Below, piece after piece: positions 1-10,501 of a DNA stretch of 64,000 nt. Origin of the DNA: Labia minor (Eukaryota > Arthropoda > Insecta > Dermaptera > Spongiphoridae); the NCBI GenBank assembly GCA_963082975.1, contig OY720345.1:34170611-34234610 (forward strand), read 5' to 3'. A program made the position numbers and the translations under genes. Numbering within the stretch: position 1 is the stretch's first letter; every line of letters starts with the position of its first letter. The notes under the pieces were generated by a model. The model worked only from the letters and a program-made list of their open reading frames with translations, searched no databases and was not told the DNA's origin.

Positions 1-94
1 TATTTATACGATTATTAAAATCTGTTAAACCTGTTTCGTTATTCGTCATTAATATTCTTTAAAAAAAATTAAATTATATATATATATACGAAAG

Positions 95-149
95 GGGGCG
101 CTGATTTCTCAGCTGCCTCCAGGCGCAAGAACCTCACGGTACGCCATTG
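95..149. mobile_element. Possible hAT-type transposon end
   Basis: A short GC-rich patch in AT-rich DNA ends in GGTACGCCATTG, whose complement CAATGGCGTACC closely resembles the terminal CACTGGCGTACC of the well-supported hAT miniature element at 31365-32045. I found no partner end and no 8-bp duplication, so this is at best a solo or truncated end. It lies just beyond the 3' side of the minus-strand gag-like remnant. Confidence 0.25.
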
Positions 150-421
150 GTTACAATTCACGATGATAATTAATAACATGTGTCCCTTTAATTTGTAACA
201 TATTACAGATATTTATTAAATCTTTATTAGGCAAAATCAAAATACAATCTTTTACTTTTACAGTATCTATCTTCCTTGCTAACCTTAACAGTTTTTATAC
301 CATCTCAATCTCCAATCTTATCCTAATTTTCGGTTTTAACATTTTAATAGTTAGTTTTAAAATTTTGTCAATTTTTTCACTTTTAAAAATTCGTTTCCCT
401 ATTGTTAATTTTTTTATTATA

Positions 422-1208
422 AAATTTTCAGTCGATTCCTTTGATCTATGTCAAAAAATTGTGCTCTTAACTTTCTCTCTGTCTCTTCATCTTCAAATCT
501 TCCTATAATCCCAATCGTCAAAATATTCCTCCATCGCATCAAACCATACCTTCGCATCTCCTTTTAATTTTCCTGAGCATATTAATTAACAATTCATCTT
601 TTTCATATCATCCATCATTAATACTTTTTCTATTTTTTCTACAAAATTATTAGGATCTTCCAAAATATTACCAAAAATTTTGGAAGAAATTTTTCTAGTG
701 AAATAGCATTATGTCCTGAATAAACTTTTCTCTCCGATCTTTCTACTTTATTATAAATATAATTTTCCTTCTCCCTTCCTTCGCTGGACTATCAAATTCA
801 CCATTTTTTTTTATTGCTTCTGTCTTTGTCTTTAATTGCTGTCATCATCCCATTCAATATTTCTTCTAATGTTGGTCCATCCTTACATTTGTCTCACCTG
901 TATATTTCTTCACCTTTGTGGTGAACACATTCATAATGGAACCAATTTTTACATTTTTCACATTGGACCCAATTCAATTCCTCTTTGACCGGTCTAACAC
1001 ATCCTTTAGCTCTACATTCAGAAACCTTTTTAAGTTCAGGCAACATTAGTAACATATTACAAATATTTATTAAATCTCTTGGATACTCTCCTACGCTACA
1101 AATTTTAAATAATTTAATTAAATCGATTAATAAAGAAATTGGGCTTGAATTAAAAAAAAATGTAAATAGATAAACATCTAGAGTAAATAATCGAAATTTT
1201 TTTGTCAT
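422..1208 (-). mobile_element. Broken gag-like retroelement ORF preceded by a PHD-type zinc finger
   Basis: Read on the minus strand, the first 100 codons end in a PHD-like zinc finger: C-X4-C, then W-V-Q-C-E-K-C, W-F-H-Y-E-C, and finally D-K-C. The cysteine expected just before D-K-C is a TGA stop. Downstream, in frames shifted several times, are pieces typical of a retrotransposon capsid: EDPNNFVEKIEKVLMMDD, CSGKLKGDAKVWFDAMEEYF and FEDEETERKLRAQFFDIDQ. The order and spacing (F-G-N-x-E-D-P...FV..IEKV...KLKG.A..W) fit a Ty3/gypsy-like gag, here clearly dead. No protease, RT or LTR pair was found, so the element is truncated. A PHD finger in front of gag is unusual, and chance juxtaposition of two repeats is possible. 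A motif around ATTACAGATATTTATTAAAT recurs at about 205 and 1055, hinting at an internal duplication. Confidence 0.5.
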
Positions 1209-1645
1209 GATTAAATTGTCTTTTCAATGTTATCCTTGTAGCGCTTGAAAAGTTTGAAGATTTTCTTTTTCCTTTCCGTCTGATTTGTTTTTAAATCACT
1301 CTTTCAAGAAATAAATTTACAGAAAAGTCTATATGAGATGTAAATTCTATTACCAGTCTTTTCCATTGATCAAATTTCGGTTCAAAATAAATACTTGACT
1401 ACTTGACACCATTTTTTTTCTGTTACCTATAATTTAGTTAATTAAAATTTATTATTAGGTTTTAACTCTCTGAAACAAATTATTAATTTTTATTCTAAAT
1501 AAAAGGCCTGGTATATTATTTTACACAAATTTAATTATAAATTAAGAATTTAATAATTTTAAGAAGAGCTTTTGATTTTAAATACAAATAAAAACAATTA
1601 TAGTATATAATTTTTTTGGAATTAAACTACAATTTTAAAAAAAAT
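1209..1645. other. AT-rich DNA without recognisable features
   Basis: I see no coding-like composition, terminal repeats or RNA-like structure here. Homopolymer-rich AT sequence only. Confidence 0.5.
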
Positions 1646-2255
1646 CGGGAGTGTCCTCACCTAGACTTTCCCGCATATAAATAGGTAATTAAGTTATTAT
1701 TATTATGTTTTAACAACAATAACAATAAACAAACTAATTAATTTAAATTATAAAGTAAAATGGTTTAACACTATTATATATATTTATAATTTACACCTAA
1801 CGCTACTTGTATAGGTAAAATGTCACTTCCGGTAGTCAGATCATGATGAAATTTGGTATCTGAATTTTTTTCATATTTTTAAATCTATATACAAAATAGG
1901 AAGCAAATATCTCGAAGCAAACTGGTACTTTACTTGAAAGGTAAACGCAACCAGTGTAGGTAAAGTCCCACTTCCGGTTAACCGATTTTGACGAAATTTT
2001 GATAGAAATCTACAAACTGTGAATAATATCGGTGTACCAAATTTCGAAGTCCTAGCTTGATTAGTTTTTGAGTAAATATGCTCACAGACATTACATACAT
2101 ACATCCATACATCCATACACACACACAGACATAATTCGAAAAATGGTATTTTCCGACTCAGGGAGGTCTAAAACGTCAAGATCTATCGAAATCTCGAAGT
2201 CGAAATTTTTGACGATTCCAATACTTCCCTTATACGAAGTATGCGGGAAAGTAAA
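1646..2255 (+). mobile_element. Helitron-like non-autonomous element, family D (single full copy)
   Basis: The left end GGGAGTGTCCTCACCTAGAC is followed by ACTTTCCCGCATA. The same block reappears inverted at the right end (TATGCGGGAAAGTAAA), where with the preceding ACTTCCC it folds into a hairpin. The centre holds two related copies of a CACTTCCGG...GAAATTT block (about 1826 and 1968), then CATACATACATCC/CACACACA microsatellite. This is the layout described for Helentron-associated non-autonomous elements such as DINE-1. The left end resembles that of family A (GGAGTGTC) and the right end shares the GTAAA tail, but the bodies differ. There is no coding capacity; small open frames here are incidental. 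The exact insertion dinucleotide cannot be fixed from one copy. Confidence 0.55.
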
Positions 2256-2408
2256 TATATCAATTTCTATTGTTCATCTATTTAAATAAATATGAATAAA
2301 CAATATGTTTATTAAAATAGATAACTCTCACTTGTGTGTGTCTTCTTTTATTAGTTAAAAAAAAATTTCGGTAAAATAATATAAGTTTAGTATATAAGTA
2401 TATGTAGT

Positions 2409-2748
2409 TTGAGAGTGGAGGTGGAAACTTTTAATACAAAGAGAGAGAGGGAACTAATAAGAATAATTTACTACAATAAAAGTAAACAAGCATATCATGT
2501 AATTTCACATGAACCCTTGCAATTCCTCTTCTCTATCTTAATTTGTAAAATATTGTCGAAAATAGTAGAAGCACGTCCTTTTTGTAAATTTAATCTGAAA
2601 AAATTTTTTTTAAAACATTTTCAATTTATAAAAGAAACTGAAAAAAAAATTTGATTTGACTTGATGTATATAATTTTCCAATTTCAAATATTGTTTACAA
2701 ACTCGAAATGACAGTTCCATAGGAAAGAGAAATAAATTAACAAAGATT
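2409..2748. other. AT-rich DNA, purine-rich start, no supported gene
   Basis: An 81-codon open frame begins near 2409 but has low-complexity Lys/Phe/Ile composition and no recognisable domain. I treat it as incidental. Confidence 0.4.
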
Positions 2749-3326
2749 CAAGGGTTGGACAAAAATATGGAAACACCTTTAAACAAACATGTTTCTTTGC
2801 TTAAGCACGGCCAGCAATTCCCTGTTTATGAAGCTTCCTTCTAAGTGTTTTGGAACTCACAGGGTTCGGTAACACAGCATTCATTTCAGCAGTAACTTTT
2901 GAAGCTGTGGTCTTCTTATTTTTAGTCACAATTGCCCTTAATGATCGTCTGTCATGATCACTCAGGACACACTTTCGTCCGCGCTGTGATTTAGCAGATG
3001 ATGTTTTTCCGCTTTTCAAATATGCGGAATAAATCTTCGATACAGTACCTCTTGATACACTAAACACCTGGCTACCTTGCTTACGGAAGCACCTACCATA
3101 CGTGCTCCAACAATTTGCCCACGTTCGAAGTTATCTCTGACATAATGCAATGACAACCTCGTAACAGTACTCCGACAACAACCGAATTGTTTAGCACATT
3201 TACGAAGTTGTATAGGTGGCGTCAGTAGACAAAAACGCCAGCGGCACATACATATTTCATTAAAATCATTCTTTCTTTTCAAACATGCATTTCACAAGGT
3301 GTTTCCTTATTTTTGTCCAACCCCTG
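2749..3326 (-). mobile_element. Internally deleted Tc1-like transposon with N-terminal transposase remnant
   Basis: Inverted ends match well: GGGTTGGACAAAAATATGG on the left and the complement GGGTTGGACAAAAATAAGG on the right, with a TA just outside the right end, as expected for Tc1/mariner insertion. The minus strand encodes the two helix-turn-helix parts of a Tc1 transposase in two frames: GQIVGARMVGASVSKVA, then SRGTVSKIYSAYLKSGKTSS, SDHDRRSLRAIV and NPVSSKTLRRKLHKQGIAGR. These bind the inverted repeats in active relatives. The frame changes near 3050 and the DDE catalytic domain is absent, so the 578-bp copy cannot move on its own but could in principle be mobilised in trans. Confidence 0.85.
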
Positions 3327-3430
3327 TAGATAAAATCTCATTTTGCTAACAACCAACAATAAAAATTAAATGTTACCGTTCTTCTTCAGCTTGCGTCGTA
3401 CGCAGCGTAGTTACAGAATCATAAAGTAAA

Positions 3431-3544
3431 AAGTGGTACAAACTATTTTACTTCTTTCTAATACAATTGTTAGTTAAAAAAACAAAAAAGTGGTACAAAC
3501 CATTTTACTTCTTTCTAATACAATTGTTAGTTAAAAAATTTAAT
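3431..3544. repeat. 57-bp tandem duplication
   Basis: A unit starting AAGTGGTACAAACTATTTTA occurs at 3431 and again at 3488 with nearly no differences (ACTATT versus ACCATT), and each copy ends in GTTAGTTAAAAAA. It is a local two-copy duplication with no coding meaning visible. Confidence 0.9.
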
Positions 3545-3599
3545 AAAATTTAACTAATCTTCCTTCAAACTAATTTCCGTGGACGTGTACTGAGTATTA

Positions 3600-3718
3600 T
3601 ATATTTTTAACCGATACCTACTTGGTACTAGATTCCAAAGTATTGGTTCCAAAAGTACTTGGTATCGAAAGAAAAGTTTCAAATAAGTACTTGTATTTAC
3701 TCGTATCATTACATCCCT
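3600..3718 (-). mobile_element. Possible hAT-family terminal fragment
   Basis: Read on the minus strand this stretch begins GTAGGGATGTAATGATACG and runs into TACTTG/TACCAAGTA-rich sequence. That resembles the ends of many hAT miniature elements beginning (C/T)AGGGATGTAA. The matching opposite end was not found, so the call rests on one end. Confidence 0.3.
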
Positions 3719-3899
3719 ACGTGCGTCTACTATTTTCCACGATATTTCACAAATTGTAATTTATCTTTTATGTCTTTGAAGATTGAGAAGAAGAATTGCA
3801 AAGGTTTATTTGAATTTAAATGATATGCTTGTTTACTTTTCTTGAAGTAAATTGTTCTTATTAGTTTTCTCTCTCTCTCTCTCTCTATGTATTAAATAT

Positions 3900-4419
3900 A
3901 TGTTGAGAAAAAATATTCGTGTATGATAAACACTTCTTGGGGTGTGCAACACGTGGCTGTTGTTTCCATTTCTCAGTGGGAAACTCGCGAGTTGTTCACC
4001 CCATCCTACAGTTGGACTCTTGTTTTTACCTCTGAATCCTTCAGTTTCTTTCTCTGGTTGTTTTCCACTCCTTGGTCACTTTTCCTTTTTTTTCCTTTTT
4101 TTTGATATTTGTTCAATATGCGTGTAGGGGCGTTTTGGTTGTTATGGGAGGGCGCAAGCGCGGACGCTGGCATAAAACGTCGCGGCGCACACCTGTGGAG
4201 AGCAGACGCGCGGCAATCCCGCATCTCTTGCATCGGCCAATCCACGCGTCCATTTGAAGAGCTCACGTACCTCGTACCCTCGTGTTTGAATACATCGTTT
4301 TCCAAATTCGCATTTCTTAGTGAACTCGGCAAAAAAAAAAAATAAAAAGAAAAGAAAAAACAAATAAAAATACCAAACCAGTTGTAATCCATGTGTCTGG
4401 GGTTTGGTAGAATTTATTG
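3900..4419 (+). promoter_or_regulatory. CpG-rich island with downstream splice donor: candidate promoter and 5' non-coding exon
   Basis: From about 4110 to 4300 the sequence is sharply GC- and CpG-rich, with about 20 CpG dinucleotides including GGCGCAAGCGCGGACG and CGTCGCGGCGCAC. Everything for tens of kilobases around is AT-rich. None of the transposon signatures seen elsewhere border it. About 100 bp after the island, ATTG|GTAAGT at 4419/4420 is a near-ideal 5' splice site. The simplest reading is a transcription start region plus an untranslated first exon on the plus strand. A minus-strand 128-codon frame and several plus-strand frames cross the island but look like products of its GC content. 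The strand and the link to the exon at 58.5 kb are inferences. Confidence 0.4.
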
Positions 4420-5270
4420 GTAAGTCATATATAAAATTTTATTATAATCTAATACCTATTCAACAATATTAATTAATCATTCACATGGGGATTATTTATA
4501 ATTAATATTTATTAGTTTATTTTATTTTTTATTGAAAATTATATTTAAACAAAATGAATAAAAAATCAGACTTCAAATTTAATTATTCTTATTATTAACA
4601 GAAAATCTTATAATAATAATATTTACACATTTTAAAATTATATTATATTTAAAAAAAAATATTAAAAAATATTGTTTGTACTATAAAATTTTATTTTAAA
4701 ACAATTATAAATATTTAAAAAAATACACTTTAAAATATGCTCATATTTGTTTATATTTATTTAATTCTAAATTAACTGTACAAATACGTAATTGTTTTTT
4801 TTAATTAACTTATAAATGAAAAATACTTTCTTTGATTTTGTGAATTATTATTATAAGAGGCAGTGATTTATATTGATATTGGTGGATGGGTTGCATGAAA
4901 TATAGGCACTTTTTGTTTTTTGGGAATCCATGCACCTAATCTGTAACACGCAGTTGATGAATAACTGAATAAATGATTATTTATAATTAAAGAATGAAAT
5001 TAATATTCTGTTTTGAAATAATAGAACATTATTTTTTTGAAAAAAGACCTGTCATAGGAATAAATCAATTAGAAGTTGAAAATATATTTAAAAAAATTCT
5101 AAAATTTTTTTTAAACATTTATTTATATTATTCATTTTTTATTCCAAAAAATCTATAAATTTTCAATAGTACATTAAGTACATTATATGGATATTAAGGA
5201 AATTCTTAGTATTTTAGACTTTATAAAAAATAAAATGTTTAATAATATTTATAAAAAACCTATATAATAT
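4420..5270. other. AT-rich DNA without recognisable features
   Basis: No coding, repeat-end or RNA-like structure could be recognised. If the donor at 4420 is real, this is the start of a long intron. Confidence 0.4.
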
Positions 5271-5282
5271 AATCTTTATTTA

Positions 5283-5456
5283 GACCGGGAGCTTAGCCGC
5301 GAGGTTATAGTGACCGGTCCGCCGACTCGAGTTCGAGTGTTCAAACCTCGCTGAGTGCATCGATATATAAGTATAGATATAAGAATAATAAAGAAGGCTG
5401 GCTAAAATGGTGATAATCCGAAAGCCAAATAAATAAATAAAAAAAAAAAAAAAAAA
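5283..5456 (+). mobile_element. tRNA-derived SINE with poly(A) tail and target duplications
   Basis: A GC-rich head contains an A-box-like TTAGCCGCGAGGTTATAG and a B-box-like GAGTTCGAGTGTTCAAAC, the internal pol III promoter elements of tRNA-derived SINEs. The body is short, and the element ends in AAATAAATAAAT and a long A run. It is flanked by direct repeats AATCTTTATTTA at 5271-5282 and 5457-5468, the mark of LINE-mediated target-primed insertion. The intact duplications and tail suggest a fairly young insertion. It encodes nothing. Confidence 0.8.
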
Positions 5457-5468
5457 AATCTTTATTTA

Positions 5469-6108
5469 TTTAATCGAACATTTTATATATATTGTGAAAA
5501 TATATAAAATCAAGATTGAATAATGTTTAAAAAAAGAGAAGAGTTTTTTTTAATGTTTTCATTTTGTACTTCTGTATGGTTCCTTTAATATTTATTTTTG
5601 TTAATTAAATCTTATATATAAATACTTTCTTGGATAATGTTCTATCAGAAATACATCCGTTGACTGTGATAAAAAAATATATAAATTTTCTGATAATAAG
5701 TTCAGTCTAAATCAACACAAATATTTTTTAGTAAATGATTCAAGTGATTTAATTTAAATCTCAAATAAATAAATAATTTCAATTTTTTTTCTTTGGAATT
5801 ATAAATTTATTATTATTAATAAAGAAGATTAAACATGGGATTAGTAAAATATTCTTAATAAGTAATTGACTACTATCTTTGAAGTGATGTGAGTGTATAA
5901 ATCTTTTTATTATAAATAAATTCATATCAAAGTTATCATCTATAGGTTTTTTTATAAATTTAATGAGAAATTCTTTAATACAATCGATTTATATTTTTCA
6001 AATATTAATATTATCATAATATTCAATAAAAATATTAGGTAAATGTTTATGCACAACATTTTATTGATTAAATTAATTGAAATCAGTGAAGTTACATTAA
6101 TATATATA
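5469..6108. other. AT-rich DNA without recognisable features
   Basis: Nothing supportable was seen on either strand. Confidence 0.45.
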
Positions 6109-6685
6109 TCTATATATATAAAAGGCAATGCCTGTGTGTCTGTGTGTCTGTCAAATACTCAAAAACTACCCGTCCGATTACGGTGAAACTTTCAGGGATT
6201 GTTGTGGGCATTCCAGGGAAGGTTTTAGTGTAGTTAAATCCAAAATTAATTTATCCAAAATTAATTTAATTAGTAATATTTTGGTTATGGTTACCATGGT
6301 TACATTGAAAAATTTACAATAAATAAATAAAAATAATTGGAAATCTTAATTTTAATTAAAATTAATTTGATAAATTTTATTAATATTTTTAATTATTTTT
6401 AAACTGTCAAAAATAACATACCCATAATAACAGTTGTAATAAAAATAGAAATATAAATCACAATGTAAGTAAAATATTGAATCGTTTTATTTATATTGTT
6501 TCAATTATTGTTTGAATATTTATTAAATTTATATATAGATTTATTAATTATAATAATTCCATTTACTTTCTTCAAATTTTTTTAATTTTTTATTTAAAAG
6601 TATATTCAGCATTGAAATTGCCATTAAATATGCAGGTAATTGGAACTCCAACATGTAATATTAGCAAATATTCTGGGATGGGAAA

Positions 6686-6812
6686 AATACTAAGATCATG
6701 TCATGTCCTATTAAATATTTTGAATTTTATTAATCAATCTAATATAATGAAAATAAATTAATACTAAGATCATGTCATGTCCTATTAAATGTTTTGAATT
6801 TTATTTTGAATC
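6686..6812. repeat. Tandem duplication, period 74 bp, inside the Helitron
   Basis: The string AATACTAAGATCATGTCATG followed by TCCTATTAAAT occurs at 6686 and again at 6760 with near identity. It is a simple two-copy duplication. Confidence 0.85.
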
Positions 6813-7021
6813 ATTCAATGGTAATCAAATATTGTAGGTAGACTTTTGAGACAAACAATAAGAATCTCTATAAAATAAGAGAATATACTTATTCCGAAAA
6901 CTGTTAATTAAAATGTAATAACTATTAACAATTAATAAAGTAGAAATAATTTTCGAACAAATAAAAATGTAATAATTATTAACAAAAAAAATAAAAAATA
7001 AAAATAAATTATTAACAAAAT

Positions 7022-7330
7022 AAATTGACCTGTGGCCAGGTCCGAACCGACCGACGGTTTGAAGTAAATTAATTTCCAGCTACAGAAACAATTTCAAATA
7101 ATTTTAATATATCTATTAATGTAATAAAAAAACAGATATGGACATAACATAAATATTTTTATTTTATTTTATTTGTAATATATATGTAAGACCAGGCTGT
7201 GACGTCATGAATGGCTGGGTGACGTCATATAATTTTAAATTAAGAAATATTCGTGGAGATATGTAAAAATCTCCACATGTGAAATTTGGTGTGAAAACAA
7301 TACCTCCCTTACTATCGTCGGTCGGTAAAA
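7022..7330 (+). mobile_element. Family E Helitron-like element, internally deleted, nested in the Helitron
   Basis: It begins AAATTGACCTGTGGCCAGGT and ends CTATCGTCGGTCGGTAAAAA, both diagnostic of family E. It carries the GTGACGTCAT...GATGACGTCAT style block, but lacks the central part with the CACTTCCGG and GGACAGAC repeats. The inverted ACCGACCGACGG/CGTCGGTCGGT pair is kept, so deletion removed only the interior. Lying inside a Helitron with intact ends, it most likely inserted after the Helitron did. Confidence 0.75.
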
Positions 7331-8005
7331 AATAAAAATAAAAATGTAATAATAAAAAATAAAATTTCAATTATATTAATTTAATAAATTATTATTATTA
7401 CTAGATAAATATAACATATACAATAATAATATATAATTAATTTACTGATTAAATTAAAATATATTTTCCAAGAAAACAAATATATGTCTTATCTACTTAT
7501 ACTGATTGAAACAAAATGGATGAAAACCTTTTACATACAGACTTTCAACCAAATACTATGTATCACTCGGGGGTACAGGGGGCGGAGCCCCCGTCTAGGT
7601 GTGAAGAGCGCCTGGAAGGCGCTCGGAGCAGCTAGTAGTATATATATTAAAGTGAACATTATTTGCTGGAGAAAAGAAAGGAATGGTTTATTGATTAAAA
7701 TTTCTTAGAAAAATCCTCCTTAAGCTAATTTTCTCTTAGAAAATACTAATCTATTTTTCTTATGAAATTTTCAATAAAAGATAAATCCTTCTTAATTTGT
7801 TTTAGTCATGGAATCTACCGTTTTATAATGCTAATCAAACTGAAAGTGTCAAATTATTCGAAGAAAAATTAATATATTAAAATAAAACAGAGAAAATATA
7901 TTATTTAAATGACTTGGAAAATGATTTGAATATTTAAATGGTTTTAATAAACTTGATGGATATGAAAATATTATTAAATAAAGGGAATATTTATTTATAT
8001 ATATA

Positions 8006-8300
8006 CTAGTTGAACCCGTTGCAAACGGTGTTTGCAATTTCAGTTTAAAATGAATTGATCGTGGTTTGCAGCAATTAATTAAACAGTTCTTTGAAAACAA
8101 TATTTTTCGAATACCTAATGATCATTTTTTAGTTATCTGCCTTGAGCGGAGTTTTCTTTAATTTTTGTTTTGATGTTGTTCTCTGGTCGAGGATCGTGGA
8201 TATTAAAAAAACGATCTCTTTTGTAGATAAGTTCATGTTTAATATTGACATTTGTTGGTTGTGCTAATCTTTGGACTGTTGCCTGTGTATATATATAAAT
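8006..8300 (-). mobile_element. Helitron 3' end on minus strand with a short open coding stretch
   Basis: Minus strand, the sequence ends GCAAACACCGTTTGC (hairpin), AACGGGTTCAA, CTAG|T, the Helitron 3' signature. Upstream of it is an open stretch of about 49 codons that includes ELIYKRDRFFNIHDPRPENN and KTKIKENSAQGR and stops about 125 bp before the terminus. I do not recognise it. It could be the tail of a Helitron protein or a captured host fragment. The 5' end of the element was not located, so the right boundary is approximate. Confidence 0.6.
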
Positions 8301-9709
8301 ATATAATTTAAATAAAAATCAAATAATTTAATATTTAATTAAATATTTTATTTTAATAATTATAGTTATTTATTATTTATTTTATAACAAATAAAACTTA
8401 TATAATTTAATAATATAATAGTTTATATTAATACATAATATTGGAAAATAAAAATTATCTGTAAATATATTAATAAGAACTAATTTATCAACAAATTCAA
8501 ACACCTAGAAGAAATTTGATTAAAATAATGAAATATAGGCACATATATACAATACGAAATTTAGTAATAAATTAACATTTTTTTAAAACATAAAAATATA
8601 AATTACCATTTATAGAATAATTTTTTTTTTTTTTTGAAAGTCCCACGTCGAAAGACGCCATCTAGTGTCATGTGACCAACTTATGTGGTTACGCGAAGAT
8701 ATATTAGGGCTTTTATATATAATAATGAAATTTTATATAATTAAGGGGAATAATTATTATATATTATTAAATGATAAATAAATCTAATAATCACATTACA
8801 TACTTAGAAAGAACCAAGTTTATGTATTAATATTATATATATAATTCTTCTTTTATTTACCTTTTTTAATTATTTAAATACTTAAATAAAAAAAAATAGT
8901 CAATTATTTATGAATTAAAATTTCCCTTGATAAGTTAAATAATGCAAGATGTCATATGATAAAAATGGACAAGATAAGAATCTAAGTAAAGTTTGTTATA
9001 ACGTTTCGGGTTAACGAAATATTTTTAATGTTACAAATCAATGCGATTGAATTATTTTATTTCTTTTCTATAAAACTAAAGGTCATACTATATACGTTAG
9101 TATATCGTGTGAATAAAAAGAAACAATTTCGAAGTTTATGATGAAGAATTATTACTGTCTCAGACTTTAAAAAAAATATTTTTTTTTTCGATTGTATTAA
9201 AGCATATATCTGATTGTAGGTGGACACGCAATATTAGTAGCCAATGGACGCCAATCATTCCTTGTTTTAAATTCGAGCTGATTACCTATAAGAGGTGGAT
9301 TACTGGTTGTGACTTTTTTGTGCTTTTATAAATATGCATCATTTTGATAATAAACCAACGATTAAATTTTTTATTTTTCTTTTATATATTGTAAAATATA
9401 ATAAAACTAATAATCTCTTATTCAAAAGGAGATTATAATACACATTTAATGAAATCATATAATTATTTTTATTGAAACATCCGATTATTTGTATAAACTA
9501 ATAAGATCATGTTAAACAGCAGAACAGCATATAAGTGCCACCAAAGTAGATAATGTTAGTACAAAAATTGTTTCTGATTCTTAGAAATTTAAAATAGAAT
9601 TTAAAATAAAAAAAAGAATATATAATTTATTTAAATATAAACAGAATTAATTTAAGCTCTATAATTACTAACAAGGAAGGTGAACTTTTCATGTATTACT
9701 TAGAAAAAA
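8301..9709. other. AT-rich DNA without a supported gene
   Basis: One patch (8640-8700, TCCCACGTCGAAAGACGCCA and following) has more balanced composition but no recognised identity. The rest is low-complexity AT DNA. Confidence 0.4.
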
Positions 9710-9990
9710 TCTGGATTGTCTCCACTCGACTATCTCGCAATTTGAATTAGATTAAATATATATATTATATTTAAATTAAATTTAATTAATTATAAATTAT
9801 AAATTAAAATTAATAAATAAATATTAAACCAGCGATTGTTTGGCTTTTTATTGATGGCACCTCGTCACATGCTGGCGCGTGATTTGCAGTGTTAAAAAAT
9901 TAATTCCTATACTTTCAGCAATTCAATCAAGCTGAAATTCTATATATTGCAGTTTTATACAATTTTTAATCATGTGAAAAACTATCAAAT
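9710..9990 (-). mobile_element. Family A Helitron-like element, 5' part
   Basis: Read in this plus-strand direction, the copy starts TCTGGATTGTCTCCACTCGA and CTATCTCGCAATTTGAATT. It continues through the AT block to TTGATGGCACC...GCTGGCGCGTGATT and GTTAAAAAATTAATTC, then stops inside TATCAAATATTATTAAC. The CA microsatellite and right-end hairpin are missing, so it is truncated. Strand is given relative to the fuller copies at 38.9 and 51.5 kb. Confidence 0.75.
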
Positions 9991-10501
9991 ATTATTAACA
10001 ATTAATTCTTAATTTTCAAGATTTTTCTTTATTTTTTCTCATTATTTCCTCTTAATTAATATTACAATATCAATCATGATAATTATTATAATCCTCCTCG
10101 TTAAATTTAATTTAGAAAATTTTAATAAAAACACCAATACAAATTTAAAGATGTTTTTCTAAATATGTCTCAGGAATATATTCATTAGTTATTTCTTTCA
10201 AAGTTTAAGACTTTAATTGTAATTTATAGACAATTTAAATGATGTCTTGTCAGGTTAAAATAACACTTATTTCCCCTCTATGGCAAATAATCAATATATA
10301 GGTATTTCTAGTGTATATATTTTTAATTTATATTATAAATACATCTACGCAGATGCAAACTACATGTAATATAAAATTAATTTTAATGCTTCTTATTGAT
10401 TCCTGGAATTAATAAGGTTGAAGAAATATTTAGTATCAAATAGAATAAAAATGATTTCTTTTAAATAATATATAAATTAAAACAAATAATTTGAATATAT
10501 A
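9991..10501. other. AT-rich DNA without recognisable features
   Basis: Nothing supportable seen; ends in the TA target of the mariner copy. Confidence 0.45.

Larger units (their letters stand above)
6109..7635 (+). mobile_element. Helitron with both termini, non-autonomous
   Basis: The left end is A|TCTATATATATAAAAGGCA, giving the 5' TC expected for Helitrons inserted between A and T. The right end has two hairpins (GGGGGCGGAGCCCCC, then GAGCGCC-TGGAA-GGCGCTC at 7606-7624) followed after 7 bases by CTAG|T, the canonical Helitron terminus that signals the end of rolling-circle strand transfer. The left end carries CCTGTGTGTCTGTGTG followed by AAAACTACCCGTCCGATTAC, similar to common arthropod Helitron 5' regions. 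No Rep or helicase is encoded, so this is a non-autonomous copy about 1.5 kb long. A 74-bp period duplication (AATACTAAGATCATGTCATG at 6686 and 6760) and a family-E insertion (7022-7330) lie inside. Confidence 0.8.

Noticed and set aside
4006..4392. 128-codon minus-strand open frame over the CpG island
   Set aside because: Openness follows from high GC and few stops. The sequence has a low-complexity start and no domain, and competing frames are open on the plus strand.
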